From Microcoleus sp. FACHB-672 (GTDB taxonomy: Bacteria; Cyanobacteriota; Cyanobacteriia; Cyanobacteriales; Oscillatoriaceae), in NCBI RefSeq assembly GCF_014695725.1, contig NZ_JACJOU010000031.1:1-64000 (forward strand): DNA of 64,000 nt, read 5' to 3'. Of this stretch, positions 1 through 7,850 are shown piece after piece. The notes below the pieces were generated by a model. It saw nothing but the letters and a program-made list of their open reading frames with translations, ran no database searches and was not told the origin of the DNA. A program made the translations under genes and the position numbers. Positions within the stretch are counted from its first letter, which is position 1; every line of letters starts with the position of its first letter.

Positions 1-140
1 CTTTCTCTCTACTGTTTTATTAACTTTTGAATGAAGCTTTTGGCTACACAAAATCGTTTCGCCAATTCCCGTTGCGATATTTCTTCATTCTCATACACTT
101 GGATTATTTTTTCCCGCAAGTCCAGTGAGTAGGCTTTCAT
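1..140 (-). pseudogene. IS630-type transposase, N-terminal remnant with in-frame stop
   Basis: Read on the minus strand from an ATG at 140, this translates as a 43-residue start typical of the IS630-family helix-turn-helix domain (begins MKAYSLDLREKII, later SQRELAKRFCVAKSF), ending KLIKQ followed by TAG. In the family as I know it, the Q is normally followed by Tyr-Arg-Glu. Here the codons after the stop still read Arg-Glu, so the TAG most simply replaces a Tyr codon. The element continues beyond the left edge of the window, so its length and other end cannot be judged. Its start lies inside the 5' end of the downstream CHAT gene, suggesting that the insertion truncated that gene. Confidence 0.8.
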
Positions 141-1252
141 CTTTACACCCTCAACAGCTCCCCATTACTGTACCTCTGTTATTCGAGAAACGCTATATTT
201 ACACCTTTTCCCGCCCGGAACAGCTCGACTTGATTTTAGTGCCGCCGCAAGGTTTACCCATTCACAAAAGTGTGTCGGCTGCCAAAGGGGATATATTATT
301 GCAGAAACTTAAAACTTTTCGAGAAGAAATCACTAATCCCCTGCTACGACGAAACCAGAACTATAAGCAATCGGCTATTCAACTTTATCAGTGGATTGTT
401 GCTCCCTTAGAACACGATTTGCAAGCGCTGGAAATTGACACGCTTGTGTTTGCAATGGATGCGGGTTTACGCTCGTTGCCGTTGGCGGCTTTATATGATG
501 GAGAGCAATTTTTGGTAGAGAAATATAATCTGGGATTGATTCCTTCGGTGAATTTAACCCATATGAATTATAGCAGCTTGAAAGAAGCACAAGTTTTGGC
601 AATGGGAATCAGTGAATTTAAAGAATTCTCTGAACTGCCGGCAGTGCCGGTGGAAATCAAAACTGTGACTTCTCTGCGACAGGGCGAGATATTACTCAAT
701 CCCGACTTTACTTTTAACAATCTAAAATCACGCCGACAGGCAAAACTTTACCAGATATTGCATTTTGCAACTCACGCTGATTTTCAACCGGGTGAAGCAA
801 AAAATTCCTACATTCAATTATGGGATAGCCAATTATCTTTTGATCAGTTGCGAGAATTGAAATGGAATGATCCGCTTGTTGAACTGTTAGTTTTAAGCGC
901 CTGCCGCACAGCGCTGGGAGATGAACAGGTAGAGCTAGGATTTGCAGGTCTCGCTGTCCGAACCGGGGTTAAATCTGCGATAGCAAGTCTATGGTATGTC
1001 AGCGATGAAGGCACATTGGGGTTGATGAGTGAATTTTACAAACACCTCAATGAGTTTCCAACTAAAGCTGAAGCATTGCGGCGAGCGCAAATTGCCATGC
1101 TCAAAGGTGAGGTGCGGAGAGAACAGAACCGATTGTTGCTTAATTCTGGAGAAGAAATTGCCTTGCCTCCCCAACCAGGAAACTTTAAAGAGCCTATGTT
1201 TTCCCATCCGTTTTACTGGGCGGGATTCACTCTCGTAGGGAATCCCTGGTAA
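125..1252 (+). CDS. CHAT domain (caspase-like) protein, 5'-truncated
   Basis: This 375-residue product is almost entirely a CHAT domain, a clan CD caspase-like cysteine peptidase fold. The catalytic pair is visible: His217 in the FATHADF motif and Cys260 in LVLSACRTALG. It aligns along nearly its whole length with the last ~370 residues of the giant FHA-CHAT protein that ends at 62530, sharing PEQLxLILV, IDTLVF and ACRTALGDEQ and ending NPW versus SPW. The GTG start overlaps the start of an IS630-type transposase remnant on the opposite strand. The first ~20 residues (MSRLSSLHPQQLP) have no counterpart in the paralogue. I infer that an original longer gene lost its 5' part by the insertion. 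The catalytic residues are intact, but no convincing ribosome binding site or promoter is seen, so expression is doubtful. Confidence 0.8.
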   Translation: MSRLSSLHPQQLPITVPLLFEKRYIYTFSRPEQLDLILVPPQGLPIHKSVSAAKGDILLQKLKTFREEITNPLLRRNQNYKQSAIQLYQWIVAPLEHDLQALEIDTLVFAMDAGLRSLPLAALYDGEQFLVEKYNLGLIPSVNLTHMNYSSLKEAQVLAMGISEFKEFSELPAVPVEIKTVTSLRQGEILLNPDFTFNNLKSRRQAKLYQILHFATHADFQPGEAKNSYIQLWDSQLSFDQLRELKWNDPLVELLVLSACRTALGDEQVELGFAGLAVRTGVKSAIASLWYVSDEGTLGLMSEFYKHLNEFPTKAEALRRAQIAMLKGEVRREQNRLLLNSGEEIALPPQPGNFKEPMFSHPFYWAGFTLVGNPW

Positions 1253-1403
1253 GAGAAAACACTGAATCTGTTAGTTAAAAATTTTCGGAGAAGGGGCGTA
1301 CCCCTACTGACAGCAGAGCACGGTAGTTGTAAGATTGGCAAGATTAAGCGCCACTTCCAGGCGATTTGCCAAACTATTCCATCAGCACAGCATCAGCAAA
1401 GCC

Positions 1404-4400
1404 ATGTCTAAAGCATTCTTCAACCTCTCTGACTTGCTCTCTGAGTTGAATGTGGATGGCAGTAAAGGCTTTGTGCTGAAGGGGAATGTGGGAGACAAAG
1501 CCGGCATTTCAGTCAGCAATGCCGGCGATATCAACGGTGATGGCATTGATGACGTGATTGTAGGAGCTTATCACGCTGACCCCAACGGCAACTTCGATGT
1601 CGGCAGCAGTTATGTGGTGTTTGGCAGCACAAACGGATTTGCAGCAACGCTGAACCTGTCAGACTTAGACGGCAGCAACGGCTTTGCGCTATACGGAGCT
1701 GCTGTAGAGGACTTTTCGGGCTACTCGGTCAGCAATGCCGGCGATATCAACGGCGATGGCATTGATGACTTAATTGTGGGAGCCAATAGAGCTGACCCTA
1801 ATGGCAACTTCTATGCCGGCAGTAGTTATGTGGTATTTGGCAGCAGGAACGGATTTGCAGCGTCGCTGAACCTGTCAGACTTAGACGGCAGCAACGGCTT
1901 TGCCCTGCACGGAGCTGCTCAATCGGACCATTCGGGCATCTCGGTCAGCAATGCGGGGGATATCAACGGCGATGGCATTGCTGACTTGATTGTGGGTGCT
2001 AATCAAGCCGACATCAACGGTAACTACGATGTCGGCAGCAGTTATGTGGTGTTTGGCAGCAGAAACGGATTTGCAGCAACGCTGAACCTGTCAGACTTAG
2101 ACGGCAGCAACGGCTTTGCGATATACGGCTCTGCTGCAGGGGACTATTCAGGCGAAAGTGTCAGCGCTGCGGGGGATATCAACGGCGACGGCATTGATGA
2201 CTTAGTTGTGGGAGCCAAGAGAGCTGACTATAACGGCAACTTTGATGTCGGCAGCAGCTATGTGGTGTTTGGCAGCAGCAACGGATTTGCTGCAACGCTG
2301 AACCTGTCAGACTTAGACGGCAGCAACGGCTTTGCCCTGCACGGAGCTGATAACTATGACTTATTGGGCGAGAGTGTCAGTGCTGCGGGGGATATCAACG
2401 GCGATAGCATTGATGACTTAATTGTGGGGGCAACCGCCAACTCGAACCGCTCTGGCGGCAATTATGTAGTGTTTGGTAGCAGAAACAGATTTGCCCCGTC
2501 GCTGAACCTGTCAGACTTAGATGGTAGCAACGGCTTTGCATTATTCTCCGGAATTGGTGAATTTAATTATCCGGGCGAAAGTGTCAGCGCTGCGGGGGAT
2601 ATCAACGGCGATGGCATTGATGACGTAATTGTGGGTACAGGTGGAGCCAACCCCAACGGCCACTATGCTGCCGGCAGTAGTTATGTAGTGTTTGGCAGCA
2701 GAAACGGATTTGCCCCGTTGCTGAACCTGTCCGACTTAGATGGCAGCAACGGTTTTGCCCTTCACGGTGTGAAAGCCGGTGACGCTTCCGGTGGCAGTGT
2801 CAGTGCTGCGGGGGATATCAACGGCGATAGCATTGATGACTTGATTGTGGGTGCTACGGGTGCCGGCGACGGTACAGACAATAGCGCCGGCGGCAGTTAT
2901 GTTATATTCGGCAACCAACGACCTACTCTCGACCTCAACGGGGTGGATGCCGGCATCGACTACACTACCAACTTCACTGCCGGTACTGCGGTTGCGATCG
3001 CTAACCTTGCCACCCTCACTGACAACAACCCTTCTCTGGTAGGGGCAAGTGTCACCCTTACTAACCCCCTCGACGGCATCGCCGAAACCCTTTCTGCCAA
3101 TACTGCCGGTACTGGGATCACCGCAACCTATGACAGCGCCACCGGCATTCTCACCTTAGCCGGTAACGACACAATCGCTAATTACCAACAAGTTTTACGC
3201 TCCATAACCTACAACAACACCGCCGCTTTACGCAACACAACCCCGCGAACCATTCAATGTGTCGTCGATGACGGACAAGCGCACAGCAACACTAATATTG
3301 TCGCCACGACTACCCTCGCCGTCACCCCGGCTGCGGATCTTGCCCTCACGCAAACTGTGGATAAAGCCACCCCAGTTTCCGGTGAACTGATTACTTATAT
3401 GTTGACGGTTTCTAATGCCGGCCCTAACACGCTCAACAGTCTCAGCCTGACTGATATTATCCCAGCCGGCCTACTCAACCCTAGCTATATCTCTAGTGCC
3501 GGTGTGTATGACTCTACAACCGGCGTTTGGACAGGATTGAATTTAGCTGCCGGAGAAAACCTGACTCTCAATGTTGTCGGGAGGGTAGATCCCAACACCG
3601 GCACTCTCACGAATACGGCTTCTGTTGCGCCTCCTGCCGGCTACGTCGATGGGAATGCCGGTAACAACACCGCCACGACTACCCTTAACGTCATTCCCAC
3701 GCTCTCTATCAGCGACGTAACGCTCACCGAAGGAAATACCGACACTGTTAATGCCACCTTTACTGTCAACCTCTCCGCCGCCAGCAACCAAATTGTTACC
3801 GCCAACTGGACTACCGCCAACGGCACTGCCATTGCAGGAGAAGATTACACCGCCGCTTCTGGCAATGTAACTTTTGCACGCGGAGAAACGGAAAAAACGC
3901 TCACGGTTGCCGTCACCGACGACTTTGTCGTGGAAGCGAGTGAAACGTTTTTTGTTAACCTTTCCAACCCTAGCAACACTGCCATTGCCGATATTCAAGG
4001 CATTGCGACGATCACAGATAATGATGCTGCCGGCATCACGGTTTCTGCGATATCGGGCAATACATCTGAAGCCGGTGATGGTGCAACGTTTAGCGTTGTT
4101 CTCAATAGCCAACCCACTGCCGGTGTTACCTTCACTCTCACCAGTTTCGACGCCAGGGAAACCACTGTCTCCCCCACCACTCTCACTTTCACCTCTGAAA
4201 ACTGGAACCTCCCCCAAATAGTAACAATAGCGGGAGTTGATGATGCTATTGCTGATGGAAATACCGTCTCTACAATTGTCACCGAGCCGGCAACCAGTGC
4301 TGATCCGAAATATAATGCGTTCAATCCTGAAGATATCTCTATCACCAACCTCGACAATGACAGCGCTCGTGTTTTAATTACAGAATCTGGAAGCAGCACC

Positions 4401-6008
4401 AATCTCACAGAAGGGGGAAGCTCTGATAGTTACACGGTCGTTTTAACGACTCAACCGACTACTATTGTTACCCTAAATTTATTTGCAGATTCTCAACTGA
4501 ATATTTCTACAAATTCCCTAACGTTTACTCCTGAAAATTGGCAGGTTCCCCAAAGCATCAACCTTGAAGCGATAGACTATTTGGTGGAAGAAGGCAACCA
4601 CACCGGCACCATCACTCACACTATCACCAGTGACGATCTCAACTACAGCAATTTAACGCTTCCTGATCTGGTTGCCACTATCACTGATAAGGACAGGCCG
4701 GCGATTTCTATTTTGCCAACCGGCAGCAGTCCGGATGTGACTGAAGGCGGCAATCTTAATAGTTATTCTGTAGTTTTAACAACTCCACCTAAAGCCGATG
4801 TTACGATTAATGTCGTTACAGATAATCAAACGACAGCGACGCCATCCTTAACCTTTACTCCTGACAATTGGAATGTGCCGCAAACCGTGAATGTTGCGGC
4901 AGTAGATGACGAACAACAAATAAAAGGAAGCCACACCAGTATCCTTCGCCACAATGTCAGTAGTAGCGATGTTGATTACAATGGCCTCACCATTTCAGAT
5001 GTTACTGTAACTGTGACGGATAACGATTTTACCTCGCCTGCCGGCACTGCCGGGATTCGTATCATCCCGCCAGCAGGTAGTGTGGAGGTGCTTGAAGGGT
5101 TCGGCGAGGATGTCTATAAAGTCGTCTTAGAAAGCCGTCCTACTGCCGAGGTGACGCTGACTATTACTGCCGGCTCTCAAGTTAAACCTAACGTTCAAAC
5201 CCTCACTTTTAACCCAGAAAATTGGAATATCGGGCAAACAGTGACGGTGGCTGCAGTTGAGGATGCTGTCGTAGAAAACTTTCACAACAGCATTCTTAAA
5301 TACACTGCAAACAGTCTTGATAAAAATTATAATTTGTTGTCTCACAATCTTACTATTAATATTAGCGATAACGACAATCCTGGACTCGTTAAAAACCTCT
5401 TAGAAAGTGCAAAAGAAGCTGGGATGGAGAAGGACGATAACCTCACAGGGTCAACCAGAAAAGACGTACTATACGGACGCGCCGGCAACGATTTGCTCAA
5501 GGGCAATGAGGACGATGATATCATCTACGGCGGCAGTGGTAGTGACGGAATTGCCGGCACAGATGGAAATGATCGCCTGTTTGGTGGAGACGGTGTGGAT
5601 ATGATTGAGGGAGGTGCCGGTGACGATTTTGTCTATGCCGATTTAGGAAGTGATCGGGTGCGCGGTGGCAGCGGCAATGATTGGTTATCGGGGGAAGGGG
5701 GAAATGATTTTCTCAGTGGGGATGCCGGCGTGAATACGCTCACAGGTGGCCTAGGCAATGATGCGTTTGCTATCAGTTTAGAAGGTGGCGAGCCTACAAT
5801 TGAGCGAGCAGATATTATCACTGATTTTATCAATGATCAAGATATAATTTTCTTAACCGGCCCTTTGACATTTCAACGGTTGCACATTTTTCAAGGCAGT
5901 GGCGATTATGCCTTTGATACTTTGGTTAAAGATATAGTGACCAATGAATATTTAGCAATTTTGCAAGGGGTAAGTGTCGGCAGTTTAAGTGCGGGTAATT
6001 TTGTTTGA
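1404..6008 (+). CDS. Secreted FG-GAP / DUF11 / Calx-beta / RTX multidomain protein
   Basis: A ~1534-residue surface or secreted protein. Residues ~8-505 hold seven FG-GAP (integrin-alpha type) repeats, each with a DINGDGIDD calcium-binding loop followed by LIVG; seven blades would close a beta-propeller. Then come a ~130-residue Ig/cadherin-like segment, a DUF11 domain (~645-760), a Calx-beta domain (~765-875), four ~105-residue repeats with the phrase LTFTPENW (~877-1324), and RTX calcium-binding nonapeptides of GGxGxD type (~1360-1455). The C-terminal ~75 residues lack Cys and resemble a type I secretion signal region, so export by an ABC/TolC-like system is inferred; no transporter gene is adjacent. 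I chose the ATG at 1404; an upstream in-frame TTG at 1335 would add 23 residues that look unlike the family. No typical signal peptide is seen. The blades are very similar at DNA level. Confidence 0.85.
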   Translation: MSKAFFNLSDLLSELNVDGSKGFVLKGNVGDKAGISVSNAGDINGDGIDDVIVGAYHADPNGNFDVGSSYVVFGSTNGFAATLNLSDLDGSNGFALYGAAVEDFSGYSVSNAGDINGDGIDDLIVGANRADPNGNFYAGSSYVVFGSRNGFAASLNLSDLDGSNGFALHGAAQSDHSGISVSNAGDINGDGIADLIVGANQADINGNYDVGSSYVVFGSRNGFAATLNLSDLDGSNGFAIYGSAAGDYSGESVSAAGDINGDGIDDLVVGAKRADYNGNFDVGSSYVVFGSSNGFAATLNLSDLDGSNGFALHGADNYDLLGESVSAAGDINGDSIDDLIVGATANSNRSGGNYVVFGSRNRFAPSLNLSDLDGSNGFALFSGIGEFNYPGESVSAAGDINGDGIDDVIVGTGGANPNGHYAAGSSYVVFGSRNGFAPLLNLSDLDGSNGFALHGVKAGDASGGSVSAAGDINGDSIDDLIVGATGAGDGTDNSAGGSYVIFGNQRPTLDLNGVDAGIDYTTNFTAGTAVAIANLATLTDNNPSLVGASVTLTNPLDGIAETLSANTAGTGITATYDSATGILTLAGNDTIANYQQVLRSITYNNTAALRNTTPRTIQCVVDDGQAHSNTNIVATTTLAVTPAADLALTQTVDKATPVSGELITYMLTVSNAGPNTLNSLSLTDIIPAGLLNPSYISSAGVYDSTTGVWTGLNLAAGENLTLNVVGRVDPNTGTLTNTASVAPPAGYVDGNAGNNTATTTLNVIPTLSISDVTLTEGNTDTVNATFTVNLSAASNQIVTANWTTANGTAIAGEDYTAASGNVTFARGETEKTLTVAVTDDFVVEASETFFVNLSNPSNTAIADIQGIATITDNDAAGITVSAISGNTSEAGDGATFSVVLNSQPTAGVTFTLTSFDARETTVSPTTLTFTSENWNLPQIVTIAGVDDAIADGNTVSTIVTEPATSADPKYNAFNPEDISITNLDNDSARVLITESGSSTNLTEGGSSDSYTVVLTTQPTTIVTLNLFADSQLNISTNSLTFTPENWQVPQSINLEAIDYLVEEGNHTGTITHTITSDDLNYSNLTLPDLVATITDKDRPAISILPTGSSPDVTEGGNLNSYSVVLTTPPKADVTINVVTDNQTTATPSLTFTPDNWNVPQTVNVAAVDDEQQIKGSHTSILRHNVSSSDVDYNGLTISDVTVTVTDNDFTSPAGTAGIRIIPPAGSVEVLEGFGEDVYKVVLESRPTAEVTLTITAGSQVKPNVQTLTFNPENWNIGQTVTVAAVEDAVVENFHNSILKYTANSLDKNYNLLSHNLTINISDNDNPGLVKNLLESAKEAGMEKDDNLTGSTRKDVLYGRAGNDLLKGNEDDDIIYGGSGSDGIAGTDGNDRLFGGDGVDMIEGGAGDDFVYADLGSDRVRGGSGNDWLSGEGGNDFLSGDAGVNTLTGGLGNDAFAISLEGGEPTIERADIITDFINDQDIIFLTGPLTFQRLHIFQGSGDYAFDTLVKDIVTNEYLAILQGVSVGSLSAGNFV
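1650..2740 (+). repeat. Tandem ~216-bp coding repeats (FG-GAP blades)
   Basis: The phrase CTGAACCTGTCAGACTTAGA recurs at 1650, 1866, 2082, 2298 and 2502, and near-identically at 2721. The spacing is 216, 216, 216, 204 and 219 bp, i.e. a 72-residue unit with small indels. DNA similarity between units is high enough to suggest recent amplification or ongoing gene conversion. Confidence 0.85.
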
Positions 6009-6246
6009 GCTGAACGCTTGCCATCCTATTTAATATTTTTTCCCAACTTGCACTGCGAACATAGCCTCTCATCGCTACTTTTGCTACGTGAACGTGCATC
6101 TAATTCAGGTTGCCGGCAAACCCCTCAAAATCGGCAGATTTGTCCTCTCTCTCCATTGAAGAGGGCGCACACGCTATTGCGCCCCTACAACAGTCTCTCC
6201 CCCTCAATCCGCGCAGACAAACTTAATGGAGTGGCAGCTTAGCCGT

Positions 6247-6807
6247 TTAGTGGGCGACCTCTTCCGCGTGGAGTTCATGGGCGTGGAGTTCGCTTTCATC
6301 CCAGGGATGTGCTTCCATTTGAGAGCGTGGGCAGGACCAATTACTCGGCAGCAAAGAAGGCCATCCCTGGCGCAATGCTTCCGGACAAATGGTATGAATG
6401 GTTAGCTGACAGTCAATCATCTGCAAGCCGGATTTTTCTGCTTGTTTTAAGCCACTTTTTAAAATCGTGTCATTTTTGAATTCAATCGTTTTATTGCACT
6501 GAATGCACACCAAATGATGGTGGTGATGCGGATACGGCTGATTGAGTTCATAGTGTTTATGGCCTTCAGCAAGCTCCAGTTCCCGCAAAAGCCCCATCCG
6601 TGCCATCAACTTCAGCGTCCGGTAGATGGTGGACAGGCTAATTGCTTCCCCACGACGTTGCAGTAGATTGTAGAGATCCTCCGCACTCAGGTGGTTGCCC
6701 CTGGGAAGATTTTGAAAGACGTGCAAAATTGTCTCTCGCTGGGGCGTCAGACGCCAGCCCCTCGAATTGAGTTCGGATTTTAGTGAAGTTGCTGTGTAGA
6801 GAGCCAT
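6247..6807 (-). CDS. furA: Ferric uptake regulator FurA
   Basis: A 186-residue Fur-family repressor. It has the N-terminal winged helix (WRLTPQRETIL; recognition region ISLSTIYRTLKLM), the histidine-rich metal-site stretch (PHHHHHLVC) and cysteines at 101, 104, 133 and 141. As I recall the Anabaena FurA literature, C101xxC104 is the redox-active pair and C141, in a Cys-Pro motif, is the haem ligand; the same spacing and the Cys-Pro at 141-142 are present here, so the FurA assignment is better supported than PerR or Zur. FurA represses iron-acquisition genes in response to Fe(II) and connects iron to redox and nitrogen control. The C-terminal tail (~residues 150-186) is acidic and His-rich, longer than in the Anabaena protein. 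A purine-rich GGGAAGAT sits just before the start. It is transcribed divergently from the gene at 7851 across a ~1 kb gap. Confidence 0.92.
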   Translation of the reverse strand: MALYTATSLKSELNSRGWRLTPQRETILHVFQNLPRGNHLSAEDLYNLLQRRGEAISLSTIYRTLKLMARMGLLRELELAEGHKHYELNQPYPHHHHHLVCIQCNKTIEFKNDTILKSGLKQAEKSGLQMIDCQLTIHTICPEALRQGWPSLLPSNWSCPRSQMEAHPWDESELHAHELHAEEVAH

Positions 6808-7850
6808 AACTATCTTCCCAAATAGGTCTCTTTATTGAAAATCATAGCGATTTTTACGTCTAATTTTCAAGAAAAGAGGCTAATTGATAATGCTTCGCAT
6901 TACTTAGTTGGCTCAGCAACTTGTCATTGAGGGGGCCGGCGGGTGCTGTGTTGCTGGGTGATGGAAAGAGGCTGAAGTTTTAAGGGGACACAACTGGGGG
7001 CTGAGAAGCACTGCTGTGTGGAGATTCAGCAAAATGTCATGACGTACGCATATTGGCTTGTGTTCCATTCAGCTAGAGTTGATGCCACACAATGGAGTTC
7101 TTGGACTTGGTGAACCAGATCAGAGGGCTGCCGGCTGAGTTTAACAGGTGTTCAGCATTCAATTGAAACGGGTTGAACTCGAAACAGGGTTTTGCCCAGA
7201 GCATCTACAGAACCTAAATAACCCAAAATCATCAGTGTGGCTTCATCTGTCCATGTCACAGGAAAACACAGAGGTTGAAGCCTATTGATACTGACGCAAA
7301 TATTTGTAATAATTGCTTGACTTATAGACAGTAATGCATTTCTTGTCTTTAATATAAAAATTGATCACTTAGGGAAACTAGCAATAAGTTCAGCGGATAG
7401 ATTGTATTTAATTGCTAAATACTTGCAATAAATTGCCGAAAATGCCTAACTTTGTCAACAAAGCTTGCAGTGAAACCAAGCGGATAGGGGTGAAGAGGGT
7501 TTAGGTTAAAGGATGAGCCGGCTAAACGCTTCCTCAACTTTTCAGGGTGTCAACTTTTCGGTGAATGGTGCGTGAAATATTCTAAATACCCAATTGCGGC
7601 GACTTCAGAACAATTGACACAAGAAATTGTTTGCGATGAAGAGGGTACAAAATAATGTGTAACGAATTCGCAGACAACAGACTGCGGCAGCGTAATCTGG
7701 CTGACTGCGCTGTTTACACGTTTAGGATTAGTATATCTGTTTGGGCTGGCACTAAAATTACAGGGTAAGGTGCCGGCACCAACGCTTTAACCAAATCTTA
7801 AGGCAATTTAGCAACGCCACGAAAGCCGATTACTCATTATAAAGGTAGTT
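6808..7850. other. 1.04-kb intergenic region between furA and the WD40 gene
   Basis: No reading frame with coding character or RNA gene was recognised. The ~60 bp next to furA is AT-rich and contains a partly symmetric segment (AAATCGCTATGATTTTCA on the furA strand) that could be a Fur box for autoregulation, but the match to the consensus is weak. The remainder should hold the promoter of the WD40 gene, which I cannot place with confidence. Confidence 0.4.

Noticed and set aside
1335-1403. TTG start giving 23 extra residues on the FG-GAP protein
   Set aside because: The extra residues are basic and not conserved-looking; the internal ATG at 1404 begins directly before the first repeat.
3543-4217. 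224-residue minus-strand open frame
   Set aside because: Gly/Ser/Arg-rich antisense of the DUF11/Calx-beta coding region, with no family resemblance.
6018-6242. 74-residue plus-strand open frame after the RTX protein
   Set aside because: Ser/Leu/Arg low-complexity sequence, no ribosome site, overlaps short intergenic repeats (GCGCACACGCTATTGCGCCCC).
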